Assembly (NCBI GenBank): GCA_945900695.1
Contig: CAMDJU010000178.1
Location: 1 to 5,738 of the forward strand
Length of the DNA: 5,738 bases
DNA from: Bordetella parapertussis
GTDB lineage: Bacteria; Pseudomonadota; Gammaproteobacteria; Burkholderiales; Burkholderiaceae_C
Reading direction: 5' to 3'
Shown one piece after another: positions 1 to 5,265 of the stretch (within the stretch, counting starts at the first letter, position 1; the number at the start of each line of letters is the position of its first letter). The notes under the pieces were generated by a model that was given only the letters and a program-made list of their open reading frames with translations, made no database searches and was not told the origin of the DNA. The position numbers and the translations under genes are program-made.

Positions 1-245
1 ACCTGTTGGTCGCCGACGCGAATGTCCCCTGTGATGCGGGTCGTTTTTCCAGCGTGCAGACCCAGTAGGCTGCGCAAGGTGACGCTTTTGCCCGAGCCCG
101 ACTCACCAATCAAGGCCACCACCTCGCCGCGCTGAACACGCAAATCCACGCCGCTGACCGCTTGCACAGGGTTTTTACCCCCGGTAAAGGTCACATGGAG
201 TTGCTTGACCTCCACAAAATAATCTTGGGATGGAGCCGTTGTCAT
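1..245 (-). CDS. DppD/OppD-type peptide ABC transporter ATPase, N-terminal part (runs off the window)
   Basis: This would be the second nucleotide-binding subunit of the importer, hydrolysing ATP at the cytoplasmic face of the permeases. Only the first 81 codons are present; the gene continues past base 1. Translation from the ATG at 245-243 begins [10 protein letters not shown] and continues with a typical first beta strand (VEVKQLHVTF). The segment AVSGVDLRVQRGEVVALIGE then leads into the Walker A motif GESGSGKS (residues 47-54), followed by VTLRSLLGL. The GESGSGKSVT form is characteristic of the D-type ATPases, as opposed to GESGCGKST in F-type partners. The start overlaps the stop of the upstream ATPase gene in an ATGA, and a strong Shine-Dalgarno sequence lies just upstream, so the start is secure and translational coupling is likely. 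The Q-loop, signature motif, Walker B and C-terminal domain lie outside the window, so intactness cannot be judged. Confidence 0.93.
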   Translation of the reverse strand, partial: MTTAPSQDYFVEVKQLHVTFTGGKNPVQAVSGVDLRVQRGEVVALIGESGSGKSVTLRSLLGLHAGKTTRITGDIRVGDQQ

Positions 246-1300
246 GCCACCTCCTGTGCGGCTGCGCCCGATGGGTGAGCCGGTGCCAGGCTATGGGCGC
301 TGCCCGCCACATGCATCCAGCACGCTACCTGCTGACCGTGAGCAGTGTCGGCCAGCACCGGCATGTTTTGGCTGCAAATGGCTTGGGCATGGACACAGCG
401 CGGGTGAAAGCGGCAGCCCGTGGGCGGATTGATGGGATTGGGCGGATCACCGGCCAAGGGCGGCTTTTCGGTACGCCGGTCGGGGTCCAAGGTGGGGATG
501 GATGACAACAAAGCTTGGGTGTAGGGGTGCGCCGGATTATTGAACAAGGTTTCGCTGTCGCCGATCTCTACGACTTGGCCCAAGTACATCACCAACACCC
601 GATCGCTCATGTACCGCACCACGTTCAAGTCGTGGCTGATGAACACATAGGTCAGGCCAAAGTCCTCTTTCAAATCCAACAACAAATTAAGCACCTGGGC
701 TTCCACCGACTTGTCCAAGGCCGACACCGCCTCATCCAAGATGATCAAGCGCGACTGCAAGGCCAGGGCGCGGGCGATGTTCACGCGCTGGCGTTGACCG
801 CCCGAGAGTTCGTGCGGATAGCGCTCGGCAAAACGCTCGGGCGCCAAGCCCACCCGAGCCAGCAAGTCGCGGGCGCGCGCCACCGCCTCGCTCTGGGGCA
901 CACCATGCACCATGGGTGCAAAAGCAATCGAGTCTTCAATGGTCAGGCGCGGGTTCAAAGAGGCATAACTGTCTTGGAACACCATTTGGGTTTGCCGCCG
1001 ATAGGCTTTCAAGGGCAAGGCCGAGCCACCCACGGTCTGGGCATCAAAAATCAGCTCACCGTGGTCTTGAATGATCAATTGCATGAGCAAGCGCGCAGTG
1101 GTGGATTTTCCGCAACCGGACTCGCCCACGACGCCCAGAGTCTCGCCTTTGAAGACCTCAAAATCCACGCCATCGACGGCACGCACGACGCCACCGCCTT
1201 TGCCGAACACGTCTTTTTTCAGCGGGAAGTGTTTGACCAAGCCACGCACACTGAGCATGGGCTGAGCTGGGCCGCCCAAGTCGTTGGGGGTTAAGGGCAT
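242..1300 (-). CDS. DppF/OppF-type peptide ABC transporter ATPase, full length
   Basis: This is an ATP-hydrolysing subunit of the importer, 352 residues, a usual length for DppF/OppF. All ABC motifs are visible and intact: Walker [10 protein letters not shown] (59-67), Q-loop Gln109 in [12 protein letters not shown], signature LSGGQRQR (165-172), Walker B LIILDE with catalytic Glu190, D-loop SALD (193-196) and switch His223 in ISHD. The C-terminal oligopeptide/dipeptide transporter domain follows, with [11 protein letters not shown] (255-265). It also carries four cysteines (296, 302, 309, 327) in the C-X5-C-X6-C pattern plus a distal Cys, which in this family is associated with an iron-sulfur cluster. 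The N-terminal [16 protein letters not shown] segment is typical of F-type subunits. The ATG at 1300 starts 7 bases after the stop of the upstream permease and has only a weak GAG Shine-Dalgarno match. An internal Met15 just before the domain (1258) is the alternative start, but has no better ribosome site. The D-loop region reads [14 protein letters not shown] rather than the common DEPTSALDVSVQAQ, a known variation. The gene precedes the D-type ATPase, the reverse of the usual D-F order. Confidence 0.96.
   Translation of the reverse strand: MPLTPNDLGGPAQPMLSVRGLVKHFPLKKDVFGKGGGVVRAVDGVDFEVFKGETLGVVGESGCGKSTTARLLMQLIIQDHGELIFDAQTVGGSALPLKAYRRQTQMVFQDSYASLNPRLTIEDSIAFAPMVHGVPQSEAVARARDLLARVGLAPERFAERYPHELSGGQRQRVNIARALALQSRLIILDEAVSALDKSVEAQVLNLLLDLKEDFGLTYVFISHDLNVVRYMSDRVLVMYLGQVVEIGDSETLFNNPAHPYTQALLSSIPTLDPDRRTEKPPLAGDPPNPINPPTGCRFHPRCVHAQAICSQNMPVLADTAHGQQVACWMHVAGSAHSLAPAHPSGAAAQEVA
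249..255 (-). promoter_or_regulatory. Ribosome binding site of the DppD-type gene, inside the upstream gene
   Basis: On the minus strand AGGAGGT sits 3 bases before the ATG at 245-243 (4 bases if GGAGG is taken as the core). It is a near-perfect anti-16S match lying within the last codons of the preceding ATPase gene. It fixes the start of the downstream gene and, with the ATGA overlap, points to coupled synthesis of the two ATPase subunits. The spacing is slightly shorter than usual. Confidence 0.8.
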
Positions 1301-1307
1301 AGCGCAC

Positions 1308-2198
1308 TCACTGTTTAATCTCCATGGCCGAGCGCAAACCGTCGGCTAATAAATTGAAGGCAATGGAGGTGATGAAAATCATCGCTCCGGGCAAAGCCGC
1401 GATCCAAGGCTGTGTGTAAATTGCAGTGCGCAAGGTGTTTAGCATCAGGCCCCACTCGGGCTCGGGAGGCTTAACGCCAAGGCCCAAAAAGCTAAGGCCA
1501 GAGGCCAAAATCATGGCCACCGCGATCAAACTGGTGGCGTACACAAACACAGGCCCAAGCACATTTCCCAACACGTGCACCCGAACGATGGTGAAGGCTC
1601 CCGCCCCCGAGGCGCGGGCGGCATCAACAAAATCTCGCCCGCGTATTTGAGTGGTCACGCTCTCGGCCACACGGGCAATCGGTGGAATGAAAACAATGGT
1701 CAAAGAAATCAGCGAATTGGTGATGCCTGCGCCTAAGGTGCCTGACAAAGCGATGGCCAGTAGAACTGAGGGAAACGCATAAAACACATCGATGGTGCGC
1801 ATCATGCTGGTGTTGACCCAACCACCGGCGTAACCAGCGGTGATGCCAATGACTGAGCCGATGACAAAAGCGCAAATCACTGGGGTTATGCCAATGAACA
1901 AAGACAAGCGCGTGCCAACGATCAAGCGGCTCAGCATATCTCGCCCCAACTCATCTGTGCCCAAGGGATGTCCCGCAAAACCAATCGGTTTAAGCCTCTT
2001 GAGTATGGACGACTGGTACGGATCCAAGGGCGCCAACCACGGCCCAAAAATAGCCAGCATCAGCAACACCAAGACCACCAAGGCTGCAAATACAGCAATT
2101 TTTTGTTGCATGAAACGCCGGCCCACAGTTTGCCAATAACCCGCCGATTTCTGCATGGCGAGCTCGGGCAACTTTTGGGGATCGACAGCAATGTGCAT
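1308..2198 (-). CDS. DppC-type peptide ABC transporter permease
   Basis: This is the second inner-membrane channel subunit of the importer, 296 residues, normal for DppC/OppC. A cytoplasmic N-terminal tail (1-32) precedes a first membrane segment (about 33-53, IAVFAALVVLVLLMLAIFGPWLAP). The DppC/OppC hallmark HPLGTDELGRDMLSRLIVGTR (77-97) follows. Further hydrophobic segments lie near 99-122, 141-156, 163-175, 216-240 and 268-288. The cytoplasmic EAA coupling loop that docks on the ATPases is at about 190-216 (DAARASGAGAFTIVRVHVLG, then NVLGPV). GLSFLGLGVKPPEPEWG (234-250) is also typical of the family. The gene begins 19 bases after the stop of the DppB-type gene and ends 7 bases before the F-type ATPase, so it is inside the operon. 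The ATG at 2198 lacks a clear Shine-Dalgarno sequence (ATCAAG upstream); Met15 is an alternative start without a better site. Reinitiation from the upstream gene is plausible. Confidence 0.95.
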   Translation of the reverse strand: MHIAVDPQKLPELAMQKSAGYWQTVGRRFMQQKIAVFAALVVLVLLMLAIFGPWLAPLDPYQSSILKRLKPIGFAGHPLGTDELGRDMLSRLIVGTRLSLFIGITPVICAFVIGSVIGITAGYAGGWVNTSMMRTIDVFYAFPSVLLAIALSGTLGAGITNSLISLTIVFIPPIARVAESVTTQIRGRDFVDAARASGAGAFTIVRVHVLGNVLGPVFVYATSLIAVAMILASGLSFLGLGVKPPEPEWGLMLNTLRTAIYTQPWIAALPGAMIFITSIAFNLLADGLRSAMEIKQ

Positions 2199-2217
2199 CT
2201 TGATTTGGATCTGGTTT

Positions 2218-3171
2218 TCAGCTGCGCGAAATGCGCGGGTCTAACAGGGTTTGAACAACATCCACGATCAGGTTCAAAACCACGAAAAACATGGCCAATA
2301 CCAAAATGGTGCCTTGCAACAAAGGCAGGTCGCGCTGAAAAATGGCCGAGTTTAATAAAGAGCCGGTGCCAGGCCAAGAAAAGACGGTCTCGATCAAAAT
2401 CGAGCCGCCTAATAAATAGCCGAGCTGCAAGCCCATCACAGCCAAAGCGGTGGGAGCGGCATTTTTGACAACGTGCAAGAAAATGCCGAAATCGGTCAGG
2501 CCTTTAGCACGCAAACCCACAATGAACTCTTGGGCCAAGATATCACCCACCAAGGCGCGCAAGGTGCGCGAGATAATGCCCATGGGAATCACGCTCATGG
2601 TGATGGCAGGTAGAAGCATGTGCTTGAAATGCTCCCAGTCCCAGGCCCAATCGCCCGAGCCTCCAGGGCCAGCTCCACCAGGGGGCAACCACATCAAGAT
2701 CGATGAAAACACAATGACCAGGACCATGCCCAGCCAATAGTGGGGAACGCTTACCCCCAGCACAGAAGTCAAGGAGGCCAATTTATCAAGCCAGGAATTT
2801 TGAAAGTAACCGGCCACAAAGCCAAACAAGCAACCGAACAAAAAACCAATCAAGGTGGCTACCATGGCCAAACGCAAGGTATTGCCCACCGCCTTCATCA
2901 CCTCGCTGAAGACCGGCCGGTTGCTGGCAATTGAAGTGCCCAAATCGCCCTGCAAGGCACGCCACACCCAACTCACAAACTGCTCAGGGTAAGAGCGGTT
3001 GAAACCGTAGAGTTCTTTCAACTTGGCTTGCAACTCAGCCGAAGCGTCAGGGGGCAGGATGGACACCAAGGGGTCGCCCGGCGCTAGGTGAACCAGGGCA
3101 AAACACACCAAGGCCACACCCAGCATGATTGGCAACGTGTAGAGCAGGCGTCGCCACAAAAAAACAAGCAT
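2218..3171 (-). CDS. DppB-type peptide ABC transporter permease
   Basis: This is the first inner-membrane channel subunit of the importer, 317 residues, in the usual DppB/OppB range. It starts with the family pattern RRLLYTLPIMLGVALVCFAL (residues 7-26, first membrane segment) followed by HLAPGDP (28-34). Other hydrophobic segments are near 99-121, 131-160, 186-206, 244-266 and 284-308. The EAA coupling loop is at about 216-241 (GLRAKGLTDFGIFLHVVKNA), and ETVFSWPGTGSLL (261-273) is a strong DppB/OppB signature. A periplasmic loop at 163-180 is rich in Gly and Trp (PPGGAGPGGSGDWAWDWE), the stretch most variable between substrates. The start at 3171 is supported by GGAG at 3182-3179, seven bases upstream. 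It is the first gene downstream of the putative intercistronic terminator, so its expression probably depends on read-through from the binding-protein gene. Confidence 0.95.
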   Translation of the reverse strand: MLVFLWRRLLYTLPIMLGVALVCFALVHLAPGDPLVSILPPDASAELQAKLKELYGFNRSYPEQFVSWVWRALQGDLGTSIASNRPVFSEVMKAVGNTLRLAMVATLIGFLFGCLFGFVAGYFQNSWLDKLASLTSVLGVSVPHYWLGMVLVIVFSSILMWLPPGGAGPGGSGDWAWDWEHFKHMLLPAITMSVIPMGIISRTLRALVGDILAQEFIVGLRAKGLTDFGIFLHVVKNAAPTALAVMGLQLGYLLGGSILIETVFSWPGTGSLLNSAIFQRDLPLLQGTILVLAMFFVVLNLIVDVVQTLLDPRISRS

Positions 3172-3178
3172 CCCATTG

Positions 3179-3182
3179 CTCC
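3179..3182 (-). promoter_or_regulatory. Ribosome binding site of the DppB-type permease gene
   Basis: GGAG on the minus strand lies seven bases before the ATG at 3171, an optimal distance, and selects that start. It lies between the terminator-like hairpin and the gene, so any transcript reading through keeps a good ribosome site. Confidence 0.65.
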
Positions 3183-3220
3183 AAGTTGGGCAAACCTTGA
3201 GGCACCATGAAGGCCCTTAA

Positions 3221-3264
3221 GCGATTAAACAAAAGCCGGCGTGGTGTAAGAACCCACACCGGCT
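3221..3264 (-). terminator. Intercistronic intrinsic terminator / attenuator between the binding-protein and permease genes
   Basis: On the minus strand, 10 bases after the binding-protein stop codon, AGCCGGTGTGG (3264-3254) pairs with CCACGCCGGCT (3244-3234) across a nine-base loop. This gives an 11-bp GC-rich stem with one pair that is G-U in minus-strand RNA. The stem runs straight into TTTTGTTTAA (counting the last stem T), the layout of a Rho-independent terminator. The odd pair would be a C-A mismatch in plus-strand RNA and the T-tract lies on the minus-strand 3' side, so the element is oriented for the operon transcript. The T-tract is interrupted by one G, which suggests partial read-through. 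Such an element would keep the binding protein in excess over the membrane and ATPase subunits, a common pattern for periplasmic permease operons. A processing or 3'-end stabilising hairpin is the alternative reading. Confidence 0.8.
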
Positions 3265-3274
3265 GGCCTATGCA

Positions 3275-4945
3275 TCAATCCATCGAAATAGGGGCTAAAT
3301 CGACAAACCAGCTGCGTGCCTGTACGAGGCCTTTAACCTTGGTGCTGATAGCGCGTGGGCCAACATCGTGAGCAATCCAAACGAAGGGGGCCTCTTCTAC
3401 GATCCGTGCATGCAGCTTGGACAAAGCTTCGTCGCGCTTTTTGTCATCAAACTGGGTGCGCGCATCGGCAATCAGCTTGTCAAATTCAGGGTTGCCAAAA
3501 TAGCCCCAATTGTTTGACACCGGCGGAAAGGCACCTGTGCTGGTGAAACGAACCATGCCAAAGAAGGGGTCCATCGCGGCGTAACTCACATTGATGGCAT
3601 TGGCGCCATTGGCAGATGGGTCCTTTGCACCCTTGCGCCAGTTGGTGAACAAGGTGTTCCACTCGATCACATCGAATTCAACGTCAAAGAAGCACTGTTT
3701 GAGGGACTGTTGCACAAACTCGTTCATGGGCAAGGGCTGCATTTGGCCTGAGCCCGATGCGGAAATTTGCACCTTGACCTTGAGCGGCTTGGCTGCAGTG
3801 TGGCCAGCTTGGGACATCAAAGTTTTGCCTGCGTTCACATCGTATTTGATGTCGAACTTAGGGTTGCCCCACCAAGGGTGACCTGGGGGCACAGTACCCT
3901 TAGGCACGGCCATCATCCCACCCAACAAGGTTTTGATGCCTTCACGGTCGACACACAGGTTGGCCGCTTGACGCACTCTTTTGTCCAACCAGGGCGAGCC
4001 ATCGGCAAACGACAACTGCCATGGCCATACATGGGGCTGAGCATTGCTTTCAATCTTGAAGCCACGCTGGGTAATTTGGGCTATCGCGTCTGGCGCTGGA
4101 GCCTCAATCCAATCTACCTGACCACCAAGCAAAGCGGCGGTGCGAGCATTGGCCTCAGGCATGGGTAACATGACAATGCGGTCGAGCTTGGGCACGCGCT
4201 TAGGGTCCCAATACGTTTTATGGGCCACCACTTCCAAGCGCTCACGCGGGACAAAGCGCGCCATCTTGAACGGGCCAGAACCTGATGCATCTGCGGCAAA
4301 CGCCGTCCAAGCCGCTTTGGACTTGTCTGCAGGGGTAGCGCCTGCGGCAGCATCAAACTTTTTCTTCCAATGAGCAGGCGAGGCCATGAACAAATTGGTC
4401 AGGTTCAGGGGCAAAAAAGCATCGGGTTCGCTGGTGGTGAGTTCCACGGTTAAATCGTCAATCTTGCGAGCGCTGCGCAAAGTGGGCATGCGCGAAGCAG
4501 TGACACCCACTTGGCTGGCATCAAAGTGCACGGCGTCTTTGTCCAACACCTTTTGCACGTTCCAAACAATCGCATCGGCGTTGACGGCTGAGCCATCGTG
4601 AAACTTCACATTGGGGCGCAGTTTGAAGACCCACTTCGTTTTGTCGCTGGCACTCACCGCCCAAGAATTGGCCAAGCCGGGAATCAGCACGCTAGGGGCA
4701 TTGCTCTTGGACAAGTCCCATTGAGTCAACGCGTCATACATGGGGATGCCAGTAAAACGGTTGCCCTCAAAACCTTGGTCGGGCTGACCCAAGGTGCGGG
4801 GAATATCGGCGGCAGTCATGGCAATGCGCAACACTTTTTCTTGCGCCTGCACGGCCAAGGTCATGGCGCTCAAACCCACGCCAATGGCCAAGGTGATGGC
4901 CGAAGGTGCAGAGGAACTAAAAATGGGTAGGCTGAACCGTTTCAT
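3275..4945 (-). CDS. Periplasmic peptide-type solute-binding protein (SBP family 5, DppA/OppA-like)
   Basis: This protein captures the substrate in the periplasm and delivers it to the permeases. The chosen product has 556 residues. The N terminus MKRFSLPIFSS is a basic start followed by a hydrophobic stretch (about 15-32). A signal peptidase I site lies after VQA (residue 34), giving a mature start QEKVLRIAMTAAD. Family 5 hallmarks are KWVFKLRPNVKFHDGSAVNA (104-123) then DAIVWNVQKVLD (124-135), GSGPFKMARFVPRERLEV (222-239), DKRVRQAANLCVDREGI (321-337) and NPEFDKLIADAR (485-496). The start at 4945 is chosen because GGAG lies five bases upstream and the signal peptide begins there; an in-frame TTG 72 bases further upstream would add an untypical 24-residue extension. 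The ligand cannot be read from the sequence: the family takes peptides, glutathione, opines, nickel chelates and other compounds. The gene is first in the operon, behind a good promoter, and is followed by a terminator-like hairpin. The two cysteines of the mature protein (331, 418) could form a disulfide, but this is not shown. Confidence 0.94.
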   Translation of the reverse strand: MKRFSLPIFSSSAPSAITLAIGVGLSAMTLAVQAQEKVLRIAMTAADIPRTLGQPDQGFEGNRFTGIPMYDALTQWDLSKSNAPSVLIPGLANSWAVSASDKTKWVFKLRPNVKFHDGSAVNADAIVWNVQKVLDKDAVHFDASQVGVTASRMPTLRSARKIDDLTVELTTSEPDAFLPLNLTNLFMASPAHWKKKFDAAAGATPADKSKAAWTAFAADASGSGPFKMARFVPRERLEVVAHKTYWDPKRVPKLDRIVMLPMPEANARTAALLGGQVDWIEAPAPDAIAQITQRGFKIESNAQPHVWPWQLSFADGSPWLDKRVRQAANLCVDREGIKTLLGGMMAVPKGTVPPGHPWWGNPKFDIKYDVNAGKTLMSQAGHTAAKPLKVKVQISASGSGQMQPLPMNEFVQQSLKQCFFDVEFDVIEWNTLFTNWRKGAKDPSANGANAINVSYAAMDPFFGMVRFTSTGAFPPVSNNWGYFGNPEFDKLIADARTQFDDKKRDEALSKLHARIVEEAPFVWIAHDVGPRAISTKVKGLVQARSWFVDLAPISMD

Positions 4946-4950
4946 ACAAA

Positions 4951-4954
4951 CTCC
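4951..4954 (-). promoter_or_regulatory. Ribosome binding site fixing the start of the binding-protein gene
   Basis: GGAG on the minus strand lies five bases before the ATG at 4945. No comparable site precedes the in-frame TTG at 5017, so this site decides between the two possible starts and agrees with the position of the signal peptide. Confidence 0.7.
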
Positions 4955-5042
4955 GATGGTGGTGATTAAAAATAAGTGGCAAACAGTATTCAGCATATCA
5001 AAGAATTGCCAGCGCAATGCCCGAGTAAATACCTAATACATT

Positions 5043-5061
5043 GGCATGCAATTTGTATGCC
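5043..5061. promoter_or_regulatory. Near-palindrome at the predicted operon transcription start, candidate operator
   Basis: GGCATGCAATTTGTATGCC has nine-base arms around a central T, with eight of nine positions symmetrical (GGCATGCAA against GGCATACAA). It lies immediately downstream of the minus-strand -10 box, covering the predicted +1 and about the first 18 transcribed bases, a classic place for a repressor to block initiation. Size and symmetry suit a dimeric helix-turn-helix repressor. No regulator gene is in the window, so the binding protein is unknown. Confidence 0.55.
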
Positions 5062-5066
5062 TAGGG

Positions 5067-5095
5067 TTTATATTTAAACTGAATGAGTTTGACAA
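5067..5095 (-). promoter_or_regulatory. Sigma70-type promoter of the importer operon
   Basis: On the minus strand the -35 box TTGTCA (5095-5090) and the -10 box TATAAA (5072-5067) each match the consensus at five of six positions and are separated by exactly 17 bases. The start of transcription is expected near 5060, leaving a 5' leader of about 115 bases before the binding-protein ATG at 4945. It is the best promoter-like sequence in the intergenic region on either strand. Confidence 0.72.
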
Positions 5096-5184
5096 ATACG
5101 TCTGCGATCAACGGTTTTTTTCCGGGCTAAAAGTTGCTGCCAACAAATGAACACAAAGCTTCATTTCATTGAATGACCCACCAA

Positions 5185-5207
5185 AACAGTGCTTCATGCA
5201 CTTTGTT
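5185..5207. repeat. Small inverted repeat in the racemase upstream region
   Basis: AGTGC (5188-5192) and GCACT (5198-5202) are perfect five-base arms around TTCAT. Allowing a two-base bulge (5203-5204), AAC (5185-5187) pairs with GTT (5205-5207). It lies about 60 bases before the racemase ATG and could be an operator half-pair or a leader hairpin. The arms are short, so chance is a real possibility. Confidence 0.35.
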
Positions 5208-5265
5208 AGTTCATGACGCGCACAAAAAATTTAAATTAACCCTTCAAATTCGAGCACATTAACGA

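Larger units (their letters stand above)
4946..5265. other. Divergent intergenic control region between importer and racemase
   Basis: This 320-base stretch has no convincing gene on either strand. It is visibly richer in A and T than the flanking coding DNA, especially at 5061-5090 and 5222-5250. From left to right it holds the ribosome site and a leader of about 115 bases for the binding-protein mRNA, including a small hairpin (ATTGC/GCAAT arms, 5005-5018). It continues with a 19-bp near-palindrome (5043-5061), the operon promoter (5067-5095), and a second hairpin-forming element (5185-5207) on the racemase side. No strong plus-strand promoter could be identified, so transcription of the racemase may need an activator. 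Confidence 0.8.

Noticed and set aside
515..1294. A 259-codon open frame on the plus strand opposite the F-type ATPase gene
   Set aside because: The minus-strand gene shows every ABC ATPase motif. The plus-strand translation is rich in His and Gln, has no recognisable domain and no ribosome site, so it is a shadow of the real coding frame.
1968..2468. A 166-codon plus-strand frame spanning the junction of the two permease genes
   Set aside because: It is antisense to two well-supported permeases, is rich in Lys, Arg, Ser and Pro and has no recognisable domain or start signal.
4946..5017. A 24-residue N-terminal extension of the binding protein from an in-frame TTG
   Set aside because: It would place the signal peptide internally and has no Shine-Dalgarno sequence, whereas the ATG at 4945 has GGAG five bases upstream and begins a normal signal peptide.
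5089..5094. A perfect TTGACA on the plus strand, as a possible racemase -35 box
   Set aside because: No acceptable -10 box lies 16-18 bases downstream (the sequence there is ACGGTTTT). The match arises because TTTGACAAA is nearly self-complementary with the minus-strand -35 box.
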